Shown one piece after another: positions 1-5,565 of a stretch of DNA of 6,342 nucleotides. The notes under the pieces were generated by a model, which was given only the letters and a program-made list of their open reading frames with translations, made no database searches and was not told the origin of the DNA. The stretch is from Patescibacteria group bacterium (GTDB lineage Bacteria; Patescibacteriota; Minisyncoccia; Phycocordibacterales; SBAW01), in the NCBI GenBank assembly GCA_028866155.1, contig JAGWIT010000049.1, positions 1 through 6,342 of the forward strand, given 5' to 3'. Every line of letters starts with the position of its first letter. Positions within the stretch are counted from its first letter, which is position 1. The position numbers were made by a program, and so were the translations under genes.

Positions 1-68
1 TTGGGCCGTCTGGTCACGGGGTACTCCGTTTGTGCAGCGGAGCGTCTAGCCCTGCCGTCAGACCAACT
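1..68. other. Imperfect fold-back of unknown role
   Basis: This stretch can fold on itself in blocks: the outer TTGG pairs with CCAA, GTCTG (9-13) with CAGAC, ACGG with CCGT, and an inner CTCCG with CGGAG around a short loop. The outer blocks are separated by unpaired bases on one side, so the structure is not a clean hairpin. It lies beyond the minus-strand terminator at 72-97, so it is probably not part of the mRNA of the large surface-protein gene. It could be a fragment of a structured RNA or the tail of a neighbouring feature cut by the window edge. No coding potential is supported here: the open frame starting at base 1 runs through the terminator and resembles no known protein. Confidence 0.2.
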
Positions 69-71
69 GAG

Positions 72-97
72 AAAAAAGCGCCCACGGGTGCGGGCGC
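72..97 (-). terminator. Intrinsic terminator of the 983-aa surface protein gene
   Basis: Read on the minus strand, GCGCCC and GGGCGC form a 6-bp all-GC stem around an 8-nt loop, followed at once by six T residues. It lies about 85 nt past the stop codon of the large surface-protein gene and faces the right way to end its transcript. Confidence 0.85.
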
Positions 98-182
98 AGT
101 TTCGAGCTATGTGGATATCGAAGTTGACCCCGATATATCTAGTTTTTTTCCATTGCGAGCTGGCGACTAATCGCTTGCCGCG

Positions 183-3134
183 CTAACAGCCGATAGCAGT
201 GTTATGGCCACCGCCGAGGCTGCAGGAGTTGGTACCGGAGCCGGCATTTACTTGGTCATTGCCATTACCCGCAGTAATAGTGTCGTCCCCCGCGCCGGAG
301 CTAACGGTGTTGTTGCCGCCGCCGGCGTTGATGGTGTCATTGCCGCTGCCGGTCGTTATTTTGTCGTTACCCGAGCCGGTGGTGACGGTCTGGTCGCCAT
401 TGCCGGTCTTAATGGTGTTGTTGCCGTTGCCGGTTGTGATGGTACTCATGCCATCGCCGGTGTTTATTGTGTTGTTGCCGCCGCCGGTATTGATGACGTG
501 GTCGCCATTGCCTAGCGTGATGGTGTCGTTGCCCGCACCCTCGCAGATAATATAGTTGCCGTCGCCTCCTTTGACCTTGTCGTTGCCTCCTTTGCCGACG
601 AACATTGAGAGAGGCGCGAGCGTAACATTGTCGTTGCCGGCCGTGCCGTTAACCAACGTGTAGCCGCTGGGCGCTTGCGTGAGGTTGCTGCACGCGTTTG
701 CCGGCGGCGGCGGAGGCAGAGTAGTGAAGTTTAAGACTGCGCCCGGGTACCAGATGCCGCCGACCAGAGACCATGCCGCAAAATAGTATGTCGTGTTCGG
801 CGTTATCGCAGGGAGGTTGCCCGGCACGCCGTCGGTCGTGATGGACGAAAGCGTAGCACTAAAGGCTGTGTTTGCGGCGATAGCTCCCATGTCAGGCGTG
901 GAGTAGACGCCGGAGGGAATCGTCGGACTCGCAGTGCTGAATGGAGCCAGCGAAACCCAGAAAGAGTGGCCGGTGGCATTCGCGGTTCCATTAGCGCCGT
1001 TAAGCGTTGCGTCAGAAGAGGTCACATTCGTCGCGGGGTCGGTAGTGACAAATCCTGATACGCAGCTTTTATTCCATACGATGACATACTCGTTTGAAGC
1101 GAGATTCGTGAAGTTGGGAACAGTCAGGCTTGGCGTTGCCGCTGCCGCGTCGGCTTCTGTAGCACCGGTCGTATATCCCACCAGCGCATATGGCTGACCA
1201 GTCGTGCAGTCTGCGCCGACCACCGAGCCGCCGGTAACTTCGCTGGTTGTATAGGTTGAGCCCTGATCCATCGGCGAAGTAACCGCTTCGTACGCGTTCG
1301 CGCTATTGAAGCCGGTGGTGCCGAGCGAATAAGTTCCGCTTCCTGCCCCACCGAGATTTACCGCATTCCAGCTCGACTGCATTGGGAATGAGTCGCCAGC
1401 GGCGCTCACTGCGGTCGCCATCGCACCGTCAATAAATTTATCTATGGTAACGGTGACCGGCAGGCCGCCCGTGCAGGCGCCGTCAAGATCCGAACTGCTT
1501 AGCCATGGCGTAAAGGTCGCATGAGCGGTGACGCCGCTGCCTGTACCCGAACCAACTGGGCCCGGTCCGCTTGCATTACCCCACCAATTGCAGGTGCCGT
1601 CGATGGTGTTGGAAGTGTTAGTCCAAAGGCCGTCAGTTGTATTCCCCGCTAAACTGTTGCGATTTACCGTCATAGCAGGTTCGTTTAACCCGCTCGCCAA
1701 ATGATCTTGGAGCAGAACGCCGTATTTGGTGTCAGTAATCGTGTTGTGATCTACCGAGCCGGTAGTGCCCGCCGGTGTCGCACCCCACTGGTCGGTGTTC
1801 CAGACGGAGATGCCGGTGTCAGTCGTTCCACTGGTTCCCGTAATGGTATTACCGGTCAAATTGAGTGCGGGTGCGCCGACTGACCAGATGCTGAACTGGT
1901 TACCGGTAAGCGTGTTGTTAGAAATTGTTATCGAGGCAGAGCCGGGAGAATAGAGCAGTATGCCTGCTGAACTGTCTGATGCCGGATTGTTTGATGTCGG
2001 ATCAGCGGTGCAGTTGTCACCGGAGTCCGCGTCCGTGCAGTAGTTGTTCGTTACGGTATTGCCAGTAATTGCTCCCGTACCGCCAAAACCGATTTGTATG
2101 CCGTTTTGCGCAATATAACTAACCGGACCTTGGCCGGTAACCGTGTTGCCGCTTATCGTCACATTCGTACCCGCGCAATTGGCGACAATGCCTCCTTTTT
2201 GGTAGTTAGTAACCTGATTGCCTCTCACCGTGCCTGTAGACGCCGCAGCGGGAGTACATGAGCCGTTACCGCCTGCTGATCCGTTGCCAGCCGTCGTGTA
2301 GTAGATGCCGACGCCATGTTGGTCGCCGTTGAGCGGATTCTCGCCTATCTGGTTTATCGTGCTACTCGCTACATCCACAGCCGCTTGCTGTACGAGGACG
2401 CCAAAGTAGTTGGCGCCGTGGATATTTGCGCCCGTGACCGAGCCGGTTGTTCCCGGACCGAAGTAGACGCCGATATTGCAGCCGGTGGCGTCAACCGTGC
2501 CCGTTACCGGCGAAGCCGGATCTATGACTGCGGCGGTCATGTTGATGCCGTCGCGATAGAAGCCGGTAGGAGCGCAGACAGGCGTTACTGCAACATTGTC
2601 CAACGCGGGCCCGAAGGAGCCTGTAATTTGGCTGGCAAATGTGAGCGTCGTGTTCGCCGCGGTCGCAGTGAAGGAATACGTCTCCGGCTGCCATTTCATG
2701 TCCGCGAGAGTGTTGCCTGCAGCAGCAGTGTCATAGGTGAAGTGTTGGGAAGCCGCTCCGGTGGCACTTACTAATACATCTTTGAGAGAGGGACCGCCGG
2801 CAGGATTTCCGGACAAGTCGAACGTGACCTTATAGGCCGCTCCCACAATCGTCGGGAATGTCTGGCTGATTGATCCCGTTGAAGTGCCGTTGAGATCAAG
2901 GCTTCGCGAGCCATTCGATGCTGTCCAATAGGTGCCGATGTAATCTATGGTCCCCGAATCGACTGTCCAGTTTGTAATGTCGGTACCGTTAGGCGCAGTG
3001 AGCGTTAGGAACGAACCCGGGCTTGTCCCTGTTTCAAAACTTCCATTGCTTACATCAGCGAACGCGAACGCGGGCAGCACAAAAAACGCGGTCGCAAGGG
3101 CGGCCGAGGCGAGCATTGGTATCTTTCCTTTCAT
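183..3134 (-). CDS. Large modular secreted surface protein with beta-helix and RTX-like repeats
   Basis: This 983-aa protein is probably Sec-exported and surface-associated. Residues 1-26 form a signal peptide (K2, K4, hydrophobic core, AFA|DV). Residues 27-186 resemble the choice-of-anchor C/DUF642 carbohydrate-binding-like fold (start VSNGSFETG, end ALDNVAV). Residues 187-550 look like a right-handed parallel beta-helix with recurring 'ITGNTVTG' turns, ending in the typical CNWWGNASGPGP cap. Residues 557-692 and 693-806 match, from memory, two modules common in Patescibacteria surface proteins, the second Fn3-like, followed by a proline linker (PPPPP). Residues 829-983 are RTX-like glycine-rich repeats. 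There is no LPXTG motif or C-terminal membrane helix, so anchoring is unclear. The first ATG has no Shine-Dalgarno. An internal ATG at 3116 follows AAAGGAAAG, but starting there removes the charged n-region, so 3134 is preferred. A role in adhesion or glycan binding is inference. Confidence 0.9.
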   Translation of the reverse strand: MKGKIPMLASAALATAFFVLPAFAFADVSNGSFETGTSPGSFLTLTAPNGTDITNWTVDSGTIDYIGTYWTASNGSRSLDLNGTSTGSISQTFPTIVGAAYKVTFDLSGNPAGGPSLKDVLVSATGAASQHFTYDTAAAGNTLADMKWQPETYSFTATAANTTLTFASQITGSFGPALDNVAVTPVCAPTGFYRDGINMTAAVIDPASPVTGTVDATGCNIGVYFGPGTTGSVTGANIHGANYFGVLVQQAAVDVASSTINQIGENPLNGDQHGVGIYYTTAGNGSAGGNGSCTPAAASTGTVRGNQVTNYQKGGIVANCAGTNVTISGNTVTGQGPVSYIAQNGIQIGFGGTGAITGNTVTNNYCTDADSGDNCTADPTSNNPASDSSAGILLYSPGSASITISNNTLTGNQFSIWSVGAPALNLTGNTITGTSGTTDTGISVWNTDQWGATPAGTTGSVDHNTITDTKYGVLLQDHLASGLNEPAMTVNRNSLAGNTTDGLWTNTSNTIDGTCNWWGNASGPGPVGSGTGSGVTAHATFTPWLSSSDLDGACTGGLPVTVTIDKFIDGAMATAVSAAGDSFPMQSSWNAVNLGGAGSGTYSLGTTGFNSANAYEAVTSPMDQGSTYTTSEVTGGSVVGADCTTGQPYALVGYTTGATEADAAAATPSLTVPNFTNLASNEYVIVWNKSCVSGFVTTDPATNVTSSDATLNGANGTANATGHSFWVSLAPFSTASPTIPSGVYSTPDMGAIAANTAFSATLSSITTDGVPGNLPAITPNTTYYFAAWSLVGGIWYPGAVLNFTTLPPPPPANACSNLTQAPSGYTLVNGTAGNDNVTLAPLSMFVGKGGNDKVKGGDGNYIICEGAGNDTITLGNGDHVINTGGGNNTINTGDGMSTITTGNGNNTIKTGNGDQTVTTGSGNDKITTGSGNDTINAGGGNNTVSSGAGDDTITAGNGNDQVNAGSGTNSCSLGGGHNTAIGC
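189..566 (-). repeat. Fourteen tandem RTX-like nonapeptide repeats
   Basis: Codons for residues 857-982 of the surface protein form fourteen unbroken 9-residue units of the pattern G-x-G-N/D-x-x-I/V-x-T/A, for example GSGNDKITT and GAGDDTITA. In RTX proteins such units build a calcium-stabilised parallel beta-roll. Here only five of the fourteen units carry Asp at the usual calcium-ligand position (GAGNDTITL, GSGNDKITT, GSGNDTINA, GAGDDTITA, GNGNDQVNA). Most others have Asn, His, Gln, Ser or Tyr there. The last two units carry a Cys and a final Cys closes the protein. The repeat also generates long spurious open frames on the plus strand. Confidence 0.88.
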
Positions 3135-3142
3135 ATGGATAA

Positions 3143-3180
3143 ATTAGTAATTAATAAAATGCCCAAAAACCATTAGTAAT
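3143..3180. repeat. Pair of ATTAGTAAT direct repeats in the leader region
   Basis: The 9-mer ATTAGTAAT occurs at 3143-3151 and again at 3172-3180, 29 bp apart, in the AT-rich stretch between the predicted transcription start and the ATG of the surface-protein gene. The copies are exact. They could be binding sites for a regulator, or chance in AT-rich DNA. Confidence 0.35.
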
Positions 3181-3186
3181 GCATGA

Positions 3187-3204
3187 ATACTAGCGCGCTA
3201 ATAT
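3187..3204. promoter_or_regulatory. Palindrome inside the promoter (operator candidate)
   Basis: TAGCGCGCTA at 3191-3200 is a perfect 10-bp palindrome, and ATA/TAT flanks extend it to an 18-bp site with one mismatched pair. It sits in the spacer and -10 of the candidate promoter for the surface-protein gene, where a bound repressor would block RNA polymerase. No regulator gene is in the window, so an operator role is inference. Confidence 0.35.
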
Positions 3205-3214
3205 GAACGGTCAA
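3187..3214 (-). promoter_or_regulatory. Candidate sigma70-type promoter for the surface protein gene
   Basis: On the minus strand a TTGACC -35 element (3209-3214, five of six consensus bases) is followed after 16 bp by TAGTAT (3187-3192, four of six). This would start transcription near 3180 and give a 5' leader of roughly 45 nt. The -10 is weak, and an alternative such as TATTCA at 19 bp spacing is possible. Confidence 0.45.
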
Positions 3215-3244
3215 TTAACGCAAGCGCGGTATCGTGTCGAATTA

Positions 3245-3285
3245 TGTGGAAAACGGGTGGAAAAACGGGTATAACTTGTGCATAA
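3245..3285 (-). promoter_or_regulatory. Array of four DnaA-box-like 9-mers
   Basis: On the minus strand four 9-mers in the same orientation resemble the DnaA box TTATCCACA: TTATGCACA (3277-3285, fits TTATNCACA), TTATACCCG (3266-3274, 6 of 9), TTTTCCACC (3256-3264, 7 of 9) and TTTTCCACA (3245-3253, 8 of 9). Their starts are 11, 10 and 11 bp apart, about one helical turn each. The flank at 3282-3317 is almost entirely A/T. This could be an origin-like DnaA assembly site, a DnaA-controlled promoter element, or chance similarity. No dnaA or dnaN gene is in the window. Confidence 0.35.
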
Positions 3286-3310
3286 AAAAATAAACAACAA
3301 TATTTAGAAA

Positions 3311-3344
3311 AGAAAAAGGGCGATCTCGCTTTCGCAAAATCGCC
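3311..3344 (-). terminator. Intrinsic terminator of the Gly/His-rich protein gene
   Basis: On the minus strand an 11-bp stem (3334-3344 with 3319-3329, two G-U pairs) closes on a GAAA tetraloop and is followed by CTTTTTCTTTTC. It begins about 18 nt after the stop codon at 3363 and is the clearest intrinsic terminator in the window. Confidence 0.92.
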
Positions 3345-3362
3345 TTATGAGGACTTGCCCGG

Positions 3363-3959
3363 TTAGTCCAGCGTTCGAACAACCGGCTGAAGTGGTGCGC
3401 ACCTTCCGTCCTCCGTAGTCAGCATAGCCATCGGGCAGACCGCCTGAGGTGGAGACTGGTTCATGAGGGGAATCATGAACAAAAATGGAACAACGGCAAG
3501 CGAGCTAAAGTCGCCCCCGCCGGCAACGTTGACCTCCATGTTGCCGCCCGAGGCGCTGGCAGTGGCGTTGCAGCTGCCGTTGACGCAGGCCTGCTGCTTC
3601 TGCTGCTGTTTCTGTTGCTGAGCCTGCCACTGCTGTTGCTTCTGGTGGTTCCAATTATTGTTGACATTGTGGTTCGAACCGTGGTTGCCGCCCATGTGAG
3701 TGCCGCCAGAGTAGCCGTGCGACCCCCAGCCTCCAGAGTGGGAGATACCGCCCGAGTGGAAGTTGTGCGACATTCCGCCGCCCGCATGATACATGCCGCC
3801 CCTGAAGGTATGGCCACCGCTGAAGGCGTGACCGCCAAAGCTCATATGGCCGCTAAACGAGTGGCCGCCGAAGCTACCATGACCGCCCCCGGCATATACC
3901 GGAGCAATGCCAAACATCAACGCCGCGAGCGCGGCGGGAAGAGTGATTCGTCTCAACAT
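3363..3959 (-). CDS. Secreted Gly/His-rich, Gln-rich protein of unknown function
   Basis: No family is recognised. The 198-aa product starts with a Sec signal peptide (residues 1-23, LRR n-region, VYA|GGG). Residues 24-105 are Gly/Ser/His-rich with 14 histidines in loose GGHxFSGH-type repeats plus scattered aromatic and Met residues. Residues 106-123 are a Gln/Lys tract with 13 Gln in 18 positions. Residues 124-150 hold a CVNGSC motif. Residues 154-166 form a short hydrophobic stretch too short for a confident membrane helix, and residues 175-187 contain a second Cys pair. The same frame stays open up to 4133, but that extension crosses the upstream gene's terminator and a promoter; the ATG at 3959 has a good Shine-Dalgarno and starts a clean signal peptide. 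Metal binding through the His residues, or a structural or adhesive surface role, is only inference. Confidence 0.82.
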   Translation of the reverse strand: MLRRITLPAALAALMFGIAPVYAGGGHGSFGGHSFSGHMSFGGHAFSGGHTFRGGMYHAGGGMSHNFHSGGISHSGGWGSHGYSGGTHMGGNHGSNHNVNNNWNHQKQQQWQAQQQKQQQKQQACVNGSCNATASASGGNMEVNVAGGGDFSSLAVVPFLFMIPLMNQSPPQAVCPMAMLTTEDGRCAPLQPVVRTLD

Positions 3960-3967
3960 TGCTGCTG

Positions 3968-3974
3968 CTCCCTC
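3968..3974 (-). promoter_or_regulatory. Shine-Dalgarno that fixes the start at 3959
   Basis: GAGGGAG on the minus strand lies 8 nt before the ATG at 3959. It supports this start over the in-frame ATG at 4131-4133, which would add 58 residues translated from the upstream terminator and the promoter region. Confidence 0.75.
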
Positions 3975-4005
3975 TTGTGTGAAAGAAAGGCCCTCCCGCC
4001 AAAAC

Positions 4006-4021
4006 CCCTTTTTAACAAGGG
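4006..4021 (-). other. Small hairpin in the 5' leader of the Gly/His-rich gene
   Basis: On the minus strand CCCTT and AAGGG pair around a 6-nt loop and are followed by GTTTTGG. It lies in the predicted leader between the promoter at 4051-4078 and the ribosome binding site. It is too short and its T-run too brief for a convincing attenuator. Confidence 0.25.
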
Positions 4022-4050
4022 CTGTCTTAGCAAGCGCCGCGAACGCGCGA

Positions 4051-4078
4051 AATATACCAAAGAGGACATAAAAGGCAA
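4051..4078 (-). promoter_or_regulatory. Candidate promoter of the Gly/His-rich protein gene
   Basis: TTGCCT (4073-4078) and TATATT (4051-4056) on the minus strand are 16 bp apart and fit a sigma70-type promoter. It lies just past the terminator of the upstream gene and predicts a leader of about 85 nt, making the downstream gene an independent unit. Confidence 0.5.
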
Positions 4079-4087
4079 GCAATATAT

Positions 4088-4115
4088 AAAAAGAGGCCGG
4101 CGCATGGCGCCGGCC
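4088..4115 (-). terminator. Intrinsic terminator of the 286-aa protein gene
   Basis: A perfect 9-bp GC-rich stem (GGCCGGCGC with GCGCCGGCC) closes on a 3-nt loop and is followed on the minus strand by CTCTTTTTATATATT. It begins 18 nt past the stop codon at 4134. Confidence 0.88.
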
Positions 4116-4133
4116 GGCAAAGAAACTACGCAC

Positions 4134-4994
4134 TTATTGGGACGCAATCTTACCCTTGGCTTTCTTCGGCTGAGCCCGGGATTGTGCGCGAGGCACACCC
4201 GAGTTTTGCAGGAGCGGCCCGGCCTGCGTTACCCCAAAGAGCGGTAATGTAACACTGCTTGGGATAGGGGCGACAATGCTGGCGTCAAGCACGCTGCTGA
4301 CCAGTCCAAGGAGCACGCCGAGCGGATTATGCTCCTCTATCGCATCTCTCGCACGCAAGAACCCGCCTAGAATGGGCACACAGTACGGGGCGACAGCTTG
4401 GGAGACAAGAGCAACGTTCGTTTCTGCGTTCTCCTTCGACCAGCTTCTGCGCAGTCGGCGATCTTCGCTCGCCAACTTGTACAGTTGGTAGCGGGTCTCG
4501 CGATCGGCACACCGGCCGGTCCCAATACCCATAGCAACGAAGGGTCCTCCCACGGGTACGAGTGAGACGGCGATGATTTGTGCGATACCGACGCCGACGT
4601 CGGTAGCCCTTTCGGCAGCGGGATCGTATCTCCCATACTCGAACGTATAATCGTGCGTATAATCGTGAATTTGCGTCAGAACGGTGCCGGTTCGGGCAAT
4701 GCGCGCCTTGCGCAAATGAGGCGGCTTGCGAAGTTGCCCCACACGAACTTCGGGCCAATGAGGTTCTTTGGGGCTTGAGTAATCGCGGCCAACCAATGGG
4801 AGAGTATTCTCACCCTCTGGACTCCCAGACGCGGGAGCAAGCTCTTTTAGCTCGATTTTGGGATCGTTCATCGCGAGCTTGTCGCCTTTGTTCGCACGGT
4901 CAACCAAGGGGCCGCTCAGCGACCGTACGCCTGCGCCGAGATTCTCCACCCCGAGGGCGGTAAAAGCCGCGACGAACATGACATAGCGAAGCAT
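4134..4994 (-). CDS. Exported or membrane protein of unknown function
   Basis: No family is recognised in this 286-aa product. Residues 3-14 are a hydrophobic N-terminal segment after a single Arg, fitting a signal peptide or anchor, but no cleavage site is obvious. Residues 20-130 are hydrophilic and Pro/charged-rich and contain an exact HDYTHDYT doublet at 110-117. Three apolar segments follow: 133-158 (VGVGIAQIIA, ending in GPFVAMGIG), 195-212, and 225-242, separated by a charged Arg/Glu/Asp-rich stretch at 161-191. The tail (269-286) is basic, with PKKAKGK. This pattern fits a small membrane-associated protein or a soluble one with hydrophobic helices. Cys162 and Cys205 are present, but no catalytic motif is seen. 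The start is well supported by AAAGGAGG six nt upstream. The gene has its own promoter and terminator, so it is not an operon member. Confidence 0.8.
   Translation of the reverse strand: MLRYVMFVAAFTALGVENLGAGVRSLSGPLVDRANKGDKLAMNDPKIELKELAPASGSPEGENTLPLVGRDYSSPKEPHWPEVRVGQLRKPPHLRKARIARTGTVLTQIHDYTHDYTFEYGRYDPAAERATDVGVGIAQIIAVSLVPVGGPFVAMGIGTGRCADRETRYQLYKLASEDRRLRRSWSKENAETNVALVSQAVAPYCVPILGGFLRARDAIEEHNPLGVLLGLVSSVLDASIVAPIPSSVTLPLFGVTQAGPLLQNSGVPRAQSRAQPKKAKGKIASQ
4644..4667. repeat. Exact 12-bp tandem duplication encoding HDYT twice
   Basis: CGTATAATCGTG is repeated twice without a gap inside the 286-aa protein gene. The in-frame unit encodes His-Asp-Tyr-Thr, giving HDYTHDYT at residues 110-117. 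Perfect identity including third codon positions suggests a recent slippage duplication. Confidence 0.85.
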
Positions 4995-5000
4995 CGTATG

Positions 5001-5008
5001 CCTCCTTT
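5001..5008 (-). promoter_or_regulatory. Strong Shine-Dalgarno of the 286-aa protein gene
   Basis: AAAGGAGG on the minus strand sits 6 nt before the ATG at 4994. It is the best ribosome binding site in the window and fixes the start. Confidence 0.85.
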
Positions 5009-5038
5009 GATTGCGTCAGGTAAAAGAAGTCTGCCAGT

Positions 5039-5067
5039 TTTATAGTTGAGAGTTACGCGCCCGTCAA
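5039..5067 (-). promoter_or_regulatory. Near-consensus promoter of the 286-aa protein gene
   Basis: TTGACG (5062-5067) and TATAAA (5039-5044) on the minus strand are separated by exactly 17 bp, each five of six to the sigma70 consensus. Transcription would begin near 5032 with a leader of roughly 35-40 nt that includes the strong Shine-Dalgarno. It lies only 17 bp past the pilin stop codon. Confidence 0.75.
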
Positions 5068-5083
5068 GCTGCCGCGCAAGGCG

Positions 5084-5548
5084 CTACCTTGTCAAGCAAA
5101 TAGGCCCCGGGCTCCCCAGCGCCGCCTCGTTGGCCTTGGGCGCGCACACCGTGTAGCGGCCGGTCGCGTCAACAGCAACGGTGTATTGCGTGTCCGAGGC
5201 AGTGCCGCCGATGGGGTCCATGGGCAACGCCGAAGGAATATAGGTCGGCACCAAACAACTGAGATCGACCAGGCCGGCGGCCGTGCCGATGTCGGTTGAG
5301 GTCGCGGGAATAATGCTTTGCGCGGTGCTGCACACGCCGCCGAACACGCCTTCGTTGTCGGCGGTGTCCTGCCCTATGGCGTTGAGGACAGTGCTCACGG
5401 CCGACGTGCGCTCGGTATTGCGCGCCTGTGCGAACTGCCGCGCGGGGTTGATGGCGACAATAACGATGGAGGCCAAAACGGCGATGATGCCGATGACTAT
5501 CAAAATCTCGATGAGCGTAAATCCTCTCTGCTTTTTAAAATATTGCAT
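5084..5548 (-). CDS. Type IV pilin / type II pseudopilin
   Basis: This 154-aa prepilin has a short basic leader (MQYFKKQRG) and the prepilin peptidase motif G9|FTLIE, with Glu14 as the conserved Glu5 of the mature protein. Residues 10-32 form the hydrophobic N-terminal helix that packs in the pilus core, continuing into the amphipathic helix 'INPARQFAQARN'. The C-terminal domain has four Cys (73, 98, 135, 151), which could form two disulfides, and the stretch LVPTYIPSALPMDP, familiar from pilins of Patescibacteria and, in general form, from GspG/PilA-like proteins. Role: structural or minor subunit of a type IV pilus, used for attachment or DNA uptake; which one cannot be told here. It follows the PilX-like gene by 36 nt. 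No clear Shine-Dalgarno precedes the ATG, so translation may rely on coupling or a non-SD mechanism. No terminator follows directly. Confidence 0.93.
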   Translation of the reverse strand: MQYFKKQRGFTLIEILIVIGIIAVLASIVIVAINPARQFAQARNTERTSAVSTVLNAIGQDTADNEGVFGGVCSTAQSIIPATSTDIGTAAGLVDLSCLVPTYIPSALPMDPIGGTASDTQYTVAVDATGRYTVCAPKANEAALGSPGPICLTR

Positions 5549-5565
5549 GCAGGCACTGTACCAAA

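Noticed and set aside
1..71. Possible minus-strand tRNA, because CTCAGTTGGT resembles a D-arm
   Set aside because: No T-arm GGTTCRA motif, no pairing D stem or acceptor stem, and the block sits directly after a terminator.
115..149. Possible plus-strand terminator (ATATCG/CGATAT stem, then T7)
   Set aside because: The stem is only six weak pairs, six bases separate it from the T-run, and no plus-strand gene is seen that it would serve.
199..555. Long open frames on the plus strand opposite the RTX-like repeats
   Set aside because: They are low-complexity Val/Pro/Leu or Ala/Gly/Val strings produced by reading the reverse of Gly-Asn-Asp repeat codons; no start signals or family resemblance.
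189..566. CRISPR-like or satellite repeat array
   Set aside because: The periodicity is 27 bp with no spacers and diverged codons; it is protein-level nonapeptide repetition.
2316..2774. 152-aa plus-strand open frame
   Set aside because: It lies wholly inside the beta-helix-encoding gene, is Arg/Cys-rich without recognisable motifs, and has no supporting ribosome site.
3960..4133. 58-residue N-terminal extension of the Gly/His-rich protein
   Set aside because: It would start within the upstream gene's terminator region and contain the predicted promoter and ribosome site; the ATG at 3959 gives a normal signal peptide with a Shine-Dalgarno.
3615..4247. 210-aa plus-strand open frame starting with a Leu/Val-rich segment
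   Set aside because: The apparent signal-like start is the antisense of the Gln-rich tract (CTG/CTT/TTG strings). The frame crosses a terminator, a promoter and two genes on the other strand.
5049..5086. Terminator of the pilin operon (GCGCC/GGCGC arms after the stop)
   Set aside because: The arms are short with a long loop and no T-run follows; the region is better explained by the promoter of the next gene.
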